DNA of 55,840 nt from an uncultured Phocaeicola sp. (GCA_947626525.1 CANQSM010000009.1:1-55840); one strand, 5' to 3'; shown: positions 8,511 through 18,369, numbered from the stretch's first letter. The notes: a model not told the origin generated them from the sequence alone. A program made the numbers and translations.

Positions 8511-9646
8511 AAACATATCTTGTAACCGGCGCAGCCGGATTTATCGGTGCAAATTATCTGAAATACATACTGTCAAAGTATGATGACATCAACGTGGTAG
8601 TGCTTGATTTGCTAACTTATGCAGGGAATTTGGGTACCATTGCCAAAGACATCGACAATGAACGCTGTTTTTTTATTAAAGGAAATATAGGCGACCGTTC
8701 TCTTGCAGACAACCTGTTTACCGAGTATAAATTCGACTATGTGGTAAACTTTGCAGCAGAAAGTCATGTGGACCGAAGTATTGAAAATCCCCAGCTTTTT
8801 CTGGAAACAAATATTCTTGGAACACAGAATTTGTTGGACGCAGCCCGGCGAGCATGGGTAAACGGAAAAGATGCCAACGGATATCCGACATGGCGTGAGG
8901 GAGTACGCTTCCATCAAGTTTCCACAGATGAAGTATACGGCAGTTTGGGTACCGAAGGATACTTCACCGAAAGCACACCTCTTTGTCCACACAGTCCGTA
9001 CAGTGCATCTAAAACATCCGCCGATTTGATTGTCATGGCTTATCATGACACGTATAAGATGCCGGTCAGCATTACCCGTTGCAGTAATAATTATGGTCCA
9101 TATCATTTCCCGGAAAAACTGATACCGCTTATTATTAAAAACATTTTAGAAGGAAAGTCGCTTCCTGTTTACGGTGACGGTTCAAACGTCCGTGACTGGT
9201 TGTACGTGAAAGATCATTGCAAAGCCATTGATTTGGTAGTACGCAAAGGTCGGACAGGAGAAGTATACAACGTAGGCGGACATAATGAAAAGAAAAATAT
9301 CGAAATCGTAAAATTGACCATTTCCACCATTCATCGTCTTATGAAAGAGAAACCGATATACCGCAATGTTTTGAAAAAACAGGTACGTGACGAAAATGGA
9401 GAAATCAGTATTGACTGGATAAATGATAGCCTTATTTCTTTTGTTAAAGACCGACTTGGACACGACTTGCGCTATGCCATCGACCCAACGAAGATTCATG
9501 AAGAGTTAGGCTGGTATCAGGAAACTTCATTTGAAGCAGGCATTGTAAAAACCATTGAATGGTATCTGGACAACCAAGAATGGGTAGAAGAAGTAACGAG
9601 TGGCGACTACCAGAAATATTACGAACGCATGTACGGTGGTAGATAA
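8507..9646 (+). CDS. rmlB: dTDP-glucose 4,6-dehydratase
   Basis: RmlB (RfbB) converts dTDP-glucose to dTDP-4-keto-6-deoxyglucose with bound NAD. The Rossmann motif GAAGFIGANYLKYI is at residues 8-21; the short-chain dehydrogenase active site shows VSTDEVYGSLG and YSASKTSADLIV (Tyr-x3-Lys). Substrate-binding stretches include RCSNNYGPYHFPEKLIPL and YGDGSNVRDWLYVKDH. The 379 aa length is slightly longer than the minimal enzyme, with an insertion around residues 290-310, a variation I have seen described in Bacteroidetes homologues. It overlaps rmlA by 4 bp and is followed by a strong terminator. Confidence 0.95.
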   Translation: MKTYLVTGAAGFIGANYLKYILSKYDDINVVVLDLLTYAGNLGTIAKDIDNERCFFIKGNIGDRSLADNLFTEYKFDYVVNFAAESHVDRSIENPQLFLETNILGTQNLLDAARRAWVNGKDANGYPTWREGVRFHQVSTDEVYGSLGTEGYFTESTPLCPHSPYSASKTSADLIVMAYHDTYKMPVSITRCSNNYGPYHFPEKLIPLIIKNILEGKSLPVYGDGSNVRDWLYVKDHCKAIDLVVRKGRTGEVYNVGGHNEKKNIEIVKLTISTIHRLMKEKPIYRNVLKKQVRDENGEISIDWINDSLISFVKDRLGHDLRYAIDPTKIHEELGWYQETSFEAGIVKTIEWYLDNQEWVEEVTSGDYQKYYERMYGGR

Positions 9647-9695
9647 ACAGTTCAGCCCCGTTGAATTCGATTGTATAGAGATCTTAAACTCAAGC

Positions 9696-9750
9696 AACCT
9701 GACTTCATTTATTTTTCTGTTATGGCAAAATAATAAAGTCAGGTTTTTTT
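9696..9750. terminator. Bidirectional terminator between rmlB and the pgeF operon
   Basis: AACCTGACTT (9696-9705) pairs with AAGTCAGGTT (9736-9745), followed by a run of T on the plus strand. The loop is about 30 bases. It separates the convergent rmlB gene and the small gene at 9753. Confidence 0.7.
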
Positions 9751-9752
9751 AA

Positions 9753-9941
9753 TCATTTTCCTTTATGACGATTGGCACGCCGCCTCCGGTATTCCTCCTT
9801 CATTTTAGCTGAGCCGGATCCATGTTGACCGGTTATATAAACTTTCTTCTTAGCTTTCGTCTTCACTTTTTCTTCTTTCCTGACTGACAATTTCGCACCT
9901 TTAAAAACCAATCCTTCCGTTCTCGCTTTTTCTATATCCAT
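9753..9941 (-). CDS. Small basic protein of unknown function
   Basis: This 62-aa protein begins MDIEKARTEGLVFKGAKL and ends YRRRRANRHKGK. It is rich in lysine and arginine, with no membrane segment or cysteine. It starts 7 bp after the stop codon of pgeF, on the same strand, and ends just before a terminator, so it is most likely the last gene of the hpt-adk-obgE-pgeF run. I do not recognise a family. A nucleic-acid or ribosome association would fit its charge and its neighbourhood with the ribosome-assembly GTPase Obg, but that is inference. Confidence 0.6.
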   Translation of the reverse strand: MDIEKARTEGLVFKGAKLSVRKEEKVKTKAKKKVYITGQHGSGSAKMKEEYRRRRANRHKGK

Positions 9942-9948
9942 ATATTCA

Positions 9949-10785
9949 TTACTTTAGGGTATTCATAAAAGGCTTTATCCTTTTTATCATTATTCCTGAC
10001 AAAATCCGTCCAGACTTTATTCCAAGCCTGCGAGCCGAGAAAAAATCATTATATTGGGCATACGTACATATTCCTGCTATCTCTATCTGCGACTCGGGTA
10101 CTCCGAAAAGCGTTAACTGCAAACGATTGGCTTCCCAAAGATCTAAGTGCCACTTCCCTGTTTGAGAATGTCGATGAGCAATACATTCCATCGGAAAACC
10201 CTGATCCTTAAAAAGCTGGAAAACCTCCTCTCCGATCTCAAAAGCCTCCAATGAAATAGACGGTCCTATACAGGCCACAATGTCTTTTCCACATGTTCCA
10301 AAAGTTGAAGACATACACTGCAATACAGTTTCCACTATACAGGCCGCTGTCCCTCTCCAACCTGCATGAATAGCCGCTACCGCCCGATGCACTCTATCAT
10401 ACAGCAACACCGGAACACAATCAGCCGTAGAAATACAGAGGCAGTAACCTTCACAATCTGTTATCAAGGCATCTGTTTTCTGCAAAAAAGCGTTACGTTC
10501 CATCTCCGAAGCATGCGTAAACTTGTCATCAATTCGAAGTATCTGAGTACCATGCGTCTGATAAGGGATAACCAACTCCACGGGAGCAGGCATCAGGCTA
10601 CGCAACAAAGCCAGATTTCTCTCTACACTATACCGGTCATCTCCTGTATAAGGAGTACAATTAAACGAATCATACATCCCTTTTCCGACGCCACCATGAC
10701 GAGTCGTGGAGAAACAAAAAATGTTGGAATATGGTAACATCAAATCATATTCCAACATTCTTTTATCTTCTGTCAATCTGCTCAT
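9949..10785 (-). CDS. pgeF: Peptidoglycan editing factor PgeF (YfiH, laccase-domain family)
   Basis: This family removes mis-incorporated amino acids from cell-wall precursors in E. coli and was earlier annotated as a multicopper polyphenol oxidase. The family's metal-site motifs are present: PYQTHGTQI (His), STADCVPVLLYD (Cys) and AAIHAGWRGTAACIV (His). DAMLITDCEG-like sequence is seen as TDALITDCEGYCL. Length 278 aa is normal. The ATG overlaps the obgE stop codon by one base, indicating coupled translation. A second possible start lies nine codons downstream (MLEYDLML). Confidence 0.92.
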   Translation of the reverse strand: MSRLTEDKRMLEYDLMLPYSNIFCFSTTRHGGVGKGMYDSFNCTPYTGDDRYSVERNLALLRSLMPAPVELVIPYQTHGTQILRIDDKFTHASEMERNAFLQKTDALITDCEGYCLCISTADCVPVLLYDRVHRAVAAIHAGWRGTAACIVETVLQCMSSTFGTCGKDIVACIGPSISLEAFEIGEEVFQLFKDQGFPMECIAHRHSQTGKWHLDLWEANRLQLTLFGVPESQIEIAGICTYAQYNDFFSARRLGIKSGRILSGIMIKRIKPFMNTLK

Positions 10786-11972
10786 TACTTTCTGTTTTTA
10801 CTTTCTTCCAAACTCTCATCCCACTCTTCTTCCTCATACTCGTACTCAAAATCATCGTTCTCTTCCTCTTCATAAACAATTTCTTCATCCTCACCCATCG
10901 CTTCGAGTTCGCTTCGCAACAAATTCACATCTTTATTTTTGTGAATAATACGCCGGGATACTGTTTCCAGTTTATTACTCTCCTTATTGAGTTCAGTCCA
11001 AAGGATATCTTTCAAAGTTTGAATACCCATCCCGGTTAGTGAGGAAATAAAAACATGTGGAATATTTTCAGGTAGATTCTCCTCCAGCATCTGCATTAAT
11101 TCCTCGTCCAACATATCACATTTCGTAATGGCAAGCACCCGTTGTTTATCTAACATCTCAGGATTAAATTTAGTCAATTCACTAAGCAAGACCTCATATT
11201 CTTTACGAATATCATCTGCATCACCCGGCACCATAAAAAGTAATAAAGAATTACGTTCTATATGCCGTAGGAAACGGAGTCCCAATCCCTTTCCTTCACT
11301 AGCCCCTTCAATGATTCCTGGAATATCGGCCATCACAAAAGACTTACCTTCTCTATAAGAAACAATACCCAAATTCGGCTCCAATGTCGTAAAAGGATAA
11401 TTGGCTATTTTCGGTTTGGCTGAAGAAACTACGGAAAGTAACGTTGATTTTCCAACATTGGGAAAACCTACCAAACCCACATCCGCCAACAATTTCAGCT
11501 CAAGGATAACAGTAAGTTCCTGCATGGGTTCTCCCGGCTGAGCAAAACGGGGAGTCTGACGAGTAGGAGTCTTAAAATGCCAATTCCCTAATCCTCCCCG
11601 CCCCCCTTTCAAAAGTATGACCTCCTGATTATGTCCGGTAATATCGCAAATATACTCACCTGTTTCCGCATTATATACCACCGTTCCGCATGGGACCTCT
11701 ATTATCTTGTCCTCTCCATCTTTACCAAAGCTACGGCTCGATGAGCCATTTCCACCATGACCCGCAAACACATGACGATCATATTTCAAATGAAGAAGTG
11801 TCCAATAATTACGGTTTCCTTTCAGGATCACATGGCCACCTCGTCCACCATCTCCACCGTCAGGACCGCCATTCGGGACATACTTGGCGCGATGCATGTG
11901 CGCAGAACCTCGTCCCCCTTTTCCGGAACGGCAACAGATCTTTACATAATCAACAAAATTCGATTCAGCCAT
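10785..11972 (-). CDS. obgE: Obg GTPase
   Basis: Obg is an essential GTPase that acts in large-ribosomal-subunit assembly and stress control. The N-terminal glycine-rich Obg fold (residues about 1-158) shows [20 protein letters not shown] and [14 protein letters not shown]. The GTPase domain follows with the P-loop [12 protein letters not shown], switch and G3 [11 protein letters not shown], and G4 ITKCDML. The C-terminus (about residues 350-395) is strongly acidic, with repeated Glu, Asp and Tyr, a variable tail found in many Bacteroidetes Obg proteins. It lies 57 bp downstream of adk and is coupled to pgeF. Confidence 0.97.
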   Translation of the reverse strand: MAESNFVDYVKICCRSGKGGRGSAHMHRAKYVPNGGPDGGDGGRGGHVILKGNRNYWTLLHLKYDRHVFAGHGGNGSSSRSFGKDGEDKIIEVPCGTVVYNAETGEYICDITGHNQEVILLKGGRGGLGNWHFKTPTRQTPRFAQPGEPMQELTVILELKLLADVGLVGFPNVGKSTLLSVVSSAKPKIANYPFTTLEPNLGIVSYREGKSFVMADIPGIIEGASEGKGLGLRFLRHIERNSLLLFMVPGDADDIRKEYEVLLSELTKFNPEMLDKQRVLAITKCDMLDEELMQMLEENLPENIPHVFISSLTGMGIQTLKDILWTELNKESNKLETVSRRIIHKNKDVNLLRSELEAMGEDEEIVYEEEENDDFEYEYEEEEWDESLEESKNRK

Positions 11973-12029
11973 TAGTTCATGCAGATTTACACAGATTAAT
12001 ATTTTCTTTTCGACTTTTATTCCATTCCA

Positions 12030-12599
12030 TTACAATTTTTCTACAACAGCCACAATGTCTGCAAAAATATCATCCATTGTTCCCAATCCATTGATATGCT
12101 GATATTTTCCTTCCTTCTTAAACCAATCAACCAACGGAGCAGTCTGCGAATGGTATACCACAAGACGCTTTTTTATCGTTTCTTCGTTATCATCAGCACG
12201 TCCGGAATCCTTTCCACGTTTAATCAAACGATTCATTAACTCATCCTCAGGAACTTCCAAATCAAGCGTCACAGAAACTTCCTGTCCTCTTTCTGACAAC
12301 ATTTTCTTCAACGCCTCAGCCTGAGCAATAGTTCTGGGAAATCCGTCAAAAATAACTCCTTTGCTGTCTTTAAACGAATCAAATACATTTGCCAGAATAT
12401 CAATCATCAATGCATCGGGAATCAATTGTCCCTGATCAATATAGTCTTTCGCTGTTTTTCCCAATTCCGTACCATTTTTTATTTCTGTACGCAATACATC
12501 CCCTGTTGAAATGTGGTTAATACCAAATTTCTCCACAATACGTTCGCTTTGAGTTCCTTTTCCTGAACCTGGAGCTCCAAAAATCACAATGTTCAACAT
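12030..12599 (-). CDS. adk: Adenylate kinase
   Basis: Adenylate kinase converts ATP plus AMP to two ADP. The P-loop GAPGSGKGTQS starts near residue 8; NMP-binding includes ISTGDVLR; the substrate and hinge motif FDGFPRTIAQAEAL and LID arginines (RGKDSGRADDNEETIKKR) are present. At 189 aa it is the short form, with no zinc-binding LID cysteines. It lies between hpt and obgE on the same strand; 169 bp separate it from hpt with no terminator visible, so co-transcription is plausible. Confidence 0.97.
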   Translation of the reverse strand: MLNIVIFGAPGSGKGTQSERIVEKFGINHISTGDVLRTEIKNGTELGKTAKDYIDQGQLIPDALMIDILANVFDSFKDSKGVIFDGFPRTIAQAEALKKMLSERGQEVSVTLDLEVPEDELMNRLIKRGKDSGRADDNEETIKKRLVVYHSQTAPLVDWFKKEGKYQHINGLGTMDDIFADIVAVVEKL

Positions 12600-12768
12600 T
12601 TTCTTTTTACTTTAATATTGTCGTTTTGACTTCTACCTATTCTGTATCTATCCACCCTACGCATTATTTATCATTATTTTTCCCACATGGCTTCCTATCC
12701 ATTATTTTTTGTTCAGAAAATAATATGACCGCAATCCACTTCCTCCACTCACCGAAAGTCTTAGAATC

Positions 12769-13305
12769 TTATTCTACCACCGTATAAATGTCACGGTAAT
12801 TACGTCCATATCCGTCATAATCAAGCCCATATCCTACTATAAAGTCATTAGGAATATGCATGGCCACATATTTGATATCTAAATCCACTTGCAACTTATC
12901 CGGTTTTAGTAACAAAGTAGCAATATGTATTTCTTTCGGACTACGTTCCATTAATTTAGCCAAAAGATGCTGCATGGTGAATCCGGTATCCACAATATCC
13001 TCCACAATCACTACCGTACGTCCCTTGACATTCTCCGATAATCCCACAAGCTCTTTCATTTTTCCACTCGAAGACGTTCCCTGATAAGAAGCCAATTTTA
13101 CAAAAGAAATTTCACAAGGAATAGTCAGATTCCTCATTAAATCAGAGGCAAACATAAAAGATCCGTTCAAAACACTGAGAAATAAAGGATTTTTATCTTT
13201 TAAATCACGATTCATTTCCTCTGCTACCCGCTTTACCTCCTGCTGAATTTTAGCGTCAGGAATCGATACTGCAAATATTTTGTCTTTGATCTTAATGGTG
13301 CCCAT
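12769..13305 (-). CDS. hpt: Hypoxanthine phosphoribosyltransferase
   Basis: This purine-salvage enzyme converts hypoxanthine (and usually guanine) with PRPP to IMP or GMP. The PRPP-binding loop VVIVEDIVDTGFTMQHL is clear; LNGSFMFASDLMR and the C-terminal VGYGLDYDGYGRNYRDI are typical of bacterial HPRT. Length 178 aa is normal. It is the first gene of the leftward hpt-adk-obgE-pgeF group. A minus-strand TATTTTTG (13339-13332) 27 bp upstream is a plausible -7 box. The next gene, nnr, is divergent. Confidence 0.95.
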   Translation of the reverse strand: MGTIKIKDKIFAVSIPDAKIQQEVKRVAEEMNRDLKDKNPLFLSVLNGSFMFASDLMRNLTIPCEISFVKLASYQGTSSSGKMKELVGLSENVKGRTVVIVEDIVDTGFTMQHLLAKLMERSPKEIHIATLLLKPDKLQVDLDIKYVAMHIPNDFIVGYGLDYDGYGRNYRDIYTVVE

Positions 13306-13331
13306 AGGTGTTTGATTTAGTAAAATTGATG

Positions 13332-13339
13332 CAAAAATA
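13332..13339 (-). promoter_or_regulatory. Candidate -7 box of hpt
   Basis: The minus strand reads TATTTTTG, matching TAnnTTTG, 27 bp upstream of the hpt start. No clear TTG lies at the usual spacing. Confidence 0.4.
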
Positions 13340-13420
13340 ATGTTTTTCCATCAATGAGACATAAGGATTACTACGAAAATAGTATATTTACACGCTAAAT
13401 ATTTAAAGAAGCTTCAAATT

Positions 13421-14929
13421 GTGAAAATACTGACCAATATCCAAATAAAGGAATGGGACAAGTACACCATAGAAAATGAACCCATTTCTTCCATCGACCT
13501 GATGGAACGCGCCGCACGCACACTTACCGCTGCCATCATGCGCAGATGGGAAAAAAATGTCCCTGTTATCCTTTTTGCCGGACCTGGGAACAACGGAGGA
13601 GACACTTTAGCCATTGCACGCATGCTCTCAGAACAAGGGTATAAAACAGATACCTATCTATTTAATACATCCAATAAATTATCCGCAGATTGTGCAACGA
13701 ACAAAGAACGACTGTTATCATGTGAAAACGCTTCCTTTACAGAAGTATCCACCCAATTTACTCCTCCAGTCCTTTCACAAACAGATTTGGTAGTGGACGG
13801 GCTATTCGGTTCTGGATTGAATAAACCTCTCAACGGCGGCTTTGCTTCCGTAGTCAAATACATCAATGCGTCTCCGGCAACAGTCGTATCCATTGATATT
13901 CCTTCCGGACTGATGTGTGAAGACAATGGGTACAACATCAAAAGCCACGTCATTCAAGCAGATGTAACCCTGACCTTGCAACTACCCAAACTGGCTTTCC
14001 TGTTTGCCGAGAACCAAGATAGTATCGGAGAATTGGAAGTTCTGGATATCCAACTGCATCCGAAAGGATTAGAAGAAACCCATACCTTTTATGAAATTAC
14101 CGAGGAAAAAGAGATGCGCCATCTCGTGCATCCTCGAAAACGCTTTTCACACAAAGGCCATTTCGGACATGCCCTGCTCATTGCCGGACAATATGGGATG
14201 GCCGGAGCTTCCATCCTTGCAGCCAAGGCCTGCATGCGTTGCGGAGTAGGATTACTGACTGCACATGTTCCCCAACGCAATAACGATATTCTGCAAATCA
14301 GTGTACCGGAAGCCATTCTTGAACAAGATGACAACGAATACTATTTCTCCAGCTTAAGCGAAACCGATTCGTATGATGCCATAGCAATCGGACCAGGAAT
14401 AGGCCAACACCCCGATACAGCGCTTGCTGTGATCGAACAGACCAAAAGAGCACATGTTCCTGTCATTCTGGATGCCGATGCCTTGAATATCCTTTCCACC
14501 CATCGGGGATGGATGTTGCAATTGCCTAAACATACTATCCTGACCCCTCATCCGAAAGAACTGGAACGAATGGTAGGTTTTTGCAACGATTCTTTCGAAA
14601 GGCTGAACAAAGCCAAAGAATTTGCCATGCGTCAGCAAATTTACATCATCGTAAAAGGAGCCTGGAGCGCAATAGTCACTCCGGAAGGCCATATCTATTT
14701 CAACCCTACAGGAAATCCGGGAATGGCAACAGCTGGAAGCGGAGATGTTTTAACCGGAATCTTACTGGCTTTGGAAGCTGAGGGATATACTCCGGAAGAT
14801 GCTTGCAGACTAGGCGTTTACATTCATGGCCTGGCTGGAGATATTGCCGCCCGGAATCTAGGAGAAATCAGTATGACAGCCGGAGATCTGATAGACTGTC
14901 TACCCGAAGCATGGATGAAATTACGTTAA
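13421..14929 (+). CDS. nnr: Bifunctional NAD(P)H-hydrate epimerase and dehydratase
   Basis: This enzyme repairs hydrated NADH and NADPH. The N-terminal epimerase domain (residues 1 to about 215, YjeF_N) shows FAGPGNNGGDTLAIARML and VVDGLFGSGLNKPL. The C-terminal ribokinase-like dehydratase domain (about 225-495) shows GHFGHALLIAGQYGMAGA, GPGIGQHPDTALAV and the nucleotide-binding NPGMATAGSGDVLTGIL. Length 502 aa matches the fused form. The best start is GTG at 13421, followed by KILTNIQIKEWDKYT, which aligns with the usual beginning of the family. It is divergent from hpt; the DUF4831 gene follows after 81 bp. Confidence 0.95.
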   Translation: MKILTNIQIKEWDKYTIENEPISSIDLMERAARTLTAAIMRRWEKNVPVILFAGPGNNGGDTLAIARMLSEQGYKTDTYLFNTSNKLSADCATNKERLLSCENASFTEVSTQFTPPVLSQTDLVVDGLFGSGLNKPLNGGFASVVKYINASPATVVSIDIPSGLMCEDNGYNIKSHVIQADVTLTLQLPKLAFLFAENQDSIGELEVLDIQLHPKGLEETHTFYEITEEKEMRHLVHPRKRFSHKGHFGHALLIAGQYGMAGASILAAKACMRCGVGLLTAHVPQRNNDILQISVPEAILEQDDNEYYFSSLSETDSYDAIAIGPGIGQHPDTALAVIEQTKRAHVPVILDADALNILSTHRGWMLQLPKHTILTPHPKELERMVGFCNDSFERLNKAKEFAMRQQIYIIVKGAWSAIVTPEGHIYFNPTGNPGMATAGSGDVLTGILLALEAEGYTPEDACRLGVYIHGLAGDIAARNLGEISMTAGDLIDCLPEAWMKLR

Positions 14930-14957
14930 AAACCGAGATAAATAACGAAAGATAAGT

Positions 14958-14965
14958 TATCTTTG
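14958..14965 (+). promoter_or_regulatory. Candidate -7 box of the DUF4831 gene
   Basis: TATCTTTG matches TAnnTTTG 46 bp upstream of the ATG at 15011. No good -33 TTG is seen, so read-through from nnr remains possible. Confidence 0.4.
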
Positions 14966-15010
14966 TCAATCAAAAAAACAGGAACTTCGGTTCCACAATT
15001 GTAGAAAAAA

Positions 15011-16063
15011 ATGAGAATAGGATTCATTTTATTAAGCTTGCTTATTCCTGCAGGTAGTTATGCCCAAACGGAAGTTTCCAACTATCTACCCGGAAAAAAC
15101 AGCGAAGGAGTCACCTATTTCCTTCCCAAAACCAGTATAGATATTACCGTTAAAACTGAAAAGACAACTTATACACCCGGTGATTTCTGCCGGTACGCAG
15201 AAAAATACCTGCGCCTGACAGGTATCTCTACTACCCCGGACGAACAATGGACCATCCAAAGCGTCATTTTAACTCCTGTCGGCACTCCTGATACGGAAAA
15301 AGTTTTCACTATCAAATTAAAAGATAAAACTGTAGCACCATTGGTAGAATTGACGGAAGACGGCATCATCAAAGCCATCAATACAACCTATCCGAAACCT
15401 TCATCCCAAACAACACAGGAAGAAAATAAAACACACACCCTCAACCCACGTGATTACCTGACAGAAGAAATCCTAATGGCTGGTTCCACTGCAAAAATGG
15501 CAGAATTAGTAGCCAAAGAAATCTATAACATCCGGGAAAGCAAAAACGCCATCACCCGGGGACAAGCAGACAATATGCCTAAAGACGGAGAATCACTGAA
15601 AATTATGCTCAATAGCCTGGAAGAACAAGAACAAGCCCTTATGCAACTCTTTATTGGAACAACCGTCAAAGAAAACAAATCCTTTACAGTGAAAATCACT
15701 CCAACAGGCAACATCAACAAAGAAGTGCTCTTCCGATTCTCAAAAAAATTGGGTATCGTCGCGGCTTCCGATTTAGCCGGTTCACCGGTATATCTAACCC
15801 TAACCAACCAAAATACAGTGCCTCAACCTACAGAAGAAGAAAAAAACAAAAAGAAACCGGAAGGCGTAGTATACAATGTACCGGGCAAAGCAGACATTAG
15901 CTTAGACCACGGTATAAGAAACGTATATAAAGGAGAGCTTATCATAAGCCAATTTGGCAATACGGAAGTACTTACCAACAATTTGTTCAACAAAAAAACG
16001 ACAACTAAAGTTCTTTTCGACCCCACTACAGGAGGTTTAATTAAAATTGAAGCGGAGAACTGA
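15011..16063 (+). CDS. Secreted DUF4831-family protein
   Basis: This 350-aa protein has a signal peptide (MRIGFILLSLLIPAGSYAQ) and then a DUF4831-like body with VTYFLPKTSIDITVKTEKT and PGDFCRYAEKYL near residues 36-68. The domain is common in Bacteroidetes and has no known function. The central part is threonine- and glutamate-rich; EEKNKKKPEGVVYNVPGK occurs near residue 280. No catalytic motif is visible. It is probably periplasmic or outer-membrane associated. It follows nnr on the same strand and faces the MFS gene across a shared terminator. Confidence 0.8.
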   Translation: MRIGFILLSLLIPAGSYAQTEVSNYLPGKNSEGVTYFLPKTSIDITVKTEKTTYTPGDFCRYAEKYLRLTGISTTPDEQWTIQSVILTPVGTPDTEKVFTIKLKDKTVAPLVELTEDGIIKAINTTYPKPSSQTTQEENKTHTLNPRDYLTEEILMAGSTAKMAELVAKEIYNIRESKNAITRGQADNMPKDGESLKIMLNSLEEQEQALMQLFIGTTVKENKSFTVKITPTGNINKEVLFRFSKKLGIVAASDLAGSPVYLTLTNQNTVPQPTEEEKNKKKPEGVVYNVPGKADISLDHGIRNVYKGELIISQFGNTEVLTNNLFNKKTTTKVLFDPTTGGLIKIEAEN

Positions 16064-16510
16064 AATCCTCTTTTCTTTAAATTATCGGTATCTATTTTAC
16101 TGATAATAAAATAACAACATTGGCTATACACAATCTCGCAACATAACAAAGCCAATGTCAACACGTAAAGGGAATACCCTCACATGCGCATCCATATATT
16201 ATGTACACCGAATGGGTTACGACAAGCTCCGCCAAATCCAGTACGGTATATTCATTTCCTAAATCTTCAATTTAGATTCCTAAAAATTCAGGATTTATGA
16301 GGAACAGCTCCTTGGAGAACCTACAAATCGTCCTCCATCATCCGGTGCCATTTTGGCAAGAATGGACATATCCTCCCCAAAAAGGATATCACAACTTTGG
16401 TATACACCCTGAGGGCTCCCTCCACGCTGAATTACATAAGGGTAATTTCTACCGAAAATAAAATCCATATTAGGGATCTCACCTAAGGATTTCGTAAGAG
16501 ACATAAGGGA
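16064..16510. other. Non-coding gap with no recognised gene
   Basis: About 450 bp lie between the DUF4831 gene and the shared terminator. A weak hairpin (TTATC with GATAA, near 16080-16107) follows the DUF4831 stop. Short open frames on both strands (for example 16295-16504 minus) show no recognised motif; they might be remains of a lost gene. Confidence 0.5.
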
Positions 16511-16557
16511 AAAAGGCGTATCAAACTCTGCTATGAGTAATGATACGCCTCTTTTTA
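16511..16557. terminator. Bidirectional terminator between DUF4831 and MFS genes
   Basis: A perfect 10-bp stem AGGCGTATCA (16514-16523) with TGATACGCCT (16541-16550) has T-rich sequence on both flanks, so it can stop transcription from both converging genes. Confidence 0.8.
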
Positions 16558-16611
16558 CGGGCCTTCAGCACGGCCAAGTTTCAGATTATTCTACAGAATC
16601 AAAAAGTCACC

Positions 16612-18030
16612 TTATTTGATATTAGCTTCTTCCAGACCATAACCTTTCTTCTTATCCACATATTTAAGCCAGAGACCCAGAATCAATGCCAATGCTCCCA
16701 ACAAAGTAAAGACAAGCATCGGATTTGTATAATTATACTCCAGCGGATTTGTCACGCCCGGATTGGAAGACAACAAAACAGAACCGATAATCATCGGGAA
16801 CGCATATAAACCAATATTTTGTATCCAGAAAATAACCGCATAGGCAGAGCCCAGCAAACGATTATCTACCAATTTAGGAACAGAAGGCCATAAAGCGGCA
16901 GGGACCAATGAAAAAGAAATGCCTAAAAGAATGATGCCGGCATAAGCTATCAACATAGACTGGGTAGCCGGTAAAAGGAATGCAAACGACAAATGACATA
17001 AAATCATTAAAATAGCCCCTAAAATCAACATCGTTGCTCCCTTGCCTTTCCTGTCCAAATAATTGCCCAAGAACGGAGTAATGGCAGCCGCTCCCAACGG
17101 GAATACAAAGAATACATATCCGGCCTGTTCCGCCGTATAGCCCAAATTACACTGCAACATATTGATAGCATACTTCTGAAACGGGAAAATTGCCGAATAA
17201 TAAAGCACACATAACAAAGCTACTAACCAGAATACTTTGGAGGAGAAAATCTTACCCAGATCACTGATTCTGAACGGATCATCTTTTTCTTCTCCACTCT
17301 CACCCATCTGCTTCTCAAGTTTCCTATCCATGAAAGCATAACAAATAAATGAGATAAGACCAATCAAGAGCAGAATCACCGCTACGGCTACCGGACGGGA
17401 AACACTTACCGGAGCTATATTTGCCAAAACCGGCGATCCTAACACGACCACAGCGACTCCCACACGGGCTATAGCCATTTCAATACCCATTGCCAAAGCC
17501 ATTTCCTTACCTTTAAACCACTTTACAATACCTCGGGAGACTGTAATGCCAGCCATTTCTACACCACAACCGAAAAACATAAAACCCACCGCAGACATTT
17601 TGGCTGAAGCAGGCATTCCCTCAAAGAACGGAGTGATATTCCACCATTCAGAGGGAAGATTCATAAAGCCATTCATAAATGCTTCGGCACCACTTCCAAT
17701 GAAAGCTTCGCTTACCGCATAATAGTTCACAGCTGCTCCCAAAAACATCACAGCCCCCGACAAGATGGCTGTAAAACGTACGCCCATCTTATCCAAAATG
17801 ATACCGGCAAAAATAAGGAAGAAAACAAATACGTTCAGAAAAGTTTCCGAACCGGCATAATGTCCGTATGCGGAGGGATCCCAACCACGCTGAGTCTGCA
17901 ACAACTCCTGCAAGGGGGACAATATATCCATAAATATATACCCGAAGAACATTGCAGATGCCAATAACACAAGTACCGTCCATCTAATGGCCGGCACGTC
18001 TTTCATTAATTTAGTAACTTTTTCTGTCAT
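16612..18030 (-). CDS. Major facilitator superfamily transporter
   Basis: This inner-membrane secondary transporter of about 472 aa has roughly twelve hydrophobic segments, beginning WTVLVLLASAMFFGYIFMD and ending LLGALALILGLWLKYVD. The loop after TM2 has ILDKMGVRFT, a degenerate form of the MFS loop motif, and a second half repeat shows NYLDRKGKGATMLILG. SRGIVKWFKGKEMALAMG is like sequences in NarK/OPA-type MFS proteins, but the substrate cannot be told from sequence. The frame allows an ATG five codons upstream (18045); MTEKVTK at 18030 is chosen as the usual N-terminus. It is convergent with the DUF4831 gene. Confidence 0.85.
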   Translation of the reverse strand: MTEKVTKLMKDVPAIRWTVLVLLASAMFFGYIFMDILSPLQELLQTQRGWDPSAYGHYAGSETFLNVFVFFLIFAGIILDKMGVRFTAILSGAVMFLGAAVNYYAVSEAFIGSGAEAFMNGFMNLPSEWWNITPFFEGMPASAKMSAVGFMFFGCGVEMAGITVSRGIVKWFKGKEMALAMGIEMAIARVGVAVVVLGSPVLANIAPVSVSRPVAVAVILLLIGLISFICYAFMDRKLEKQMGESGEEKDDPFRISDLGKIFSSKVFWLVALLCVLYYSAIFPFQKYAINMLQCNLGYTAEQAGYVFFVFPLGAAAITPFLGNYLDRKGKGATMLILGAILMILCHLSFAFLLPATQSMLIAYAGIILLGISFSLVPAALWPSVPKLVDNRLLGSAYAVIFWIQNIGLYAFPMIIGSVLLSSNPGVTNPLEYNYTNPMLVFTLLGALALILGLWLKYVDKKKGYGLEEANIK

Positions 18031-18045
18031 GGTTTTATTTCTCAA

Positions 18046-18369
18046 AATTTATATATTGCAAACTTACAATAAATCTTTGGAATAACCTCGAAAAACGGGA
18101 GAAATGACGCTAAATGACTTAATATCAATATTGTTATGGTATCAATGATGACAAGCCGAGAAAACGGGAAACGCAAAGGAGATGCTATTGTACCACTTGT
18201 CACCGATTTGCATATCAATGTCTAACTCATTGATAAAACCATCTACCGAAAAGCCGCTTTTCCAAAATATCCATGATGTTATATCCACTGTCAGCTTTGC
18301 TATTCGTTTTCTCGGTGCATTATTACCCCGGCTTCTCGGATACAATCGACATAAAACAAAGTAAACCTA
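18046..18369. other. Intergenic gap upstream of the chromate transporter promoter
   Basis: No recognised gene. An open frame on the minus strand (18142-18345, 67 codons) and one on the plus strand (18182-18364) show no family motif. Sequence is of ordinary composition and could be the remnant of a lost gene. Confidence 0.4.

Noticed and set aside
16295-16504. 69-codon frame on the minus strand in the DUF4831-MFS gap
   Set aside because: No family motif; the opposite strand is also open over part of it. Too weak to call a gene.
18142-18345. 67-codon frame upstream of the chromate transporter pair
   Set aside because: No motif or promoter in the right orientation; overlapping frame on the other strand.
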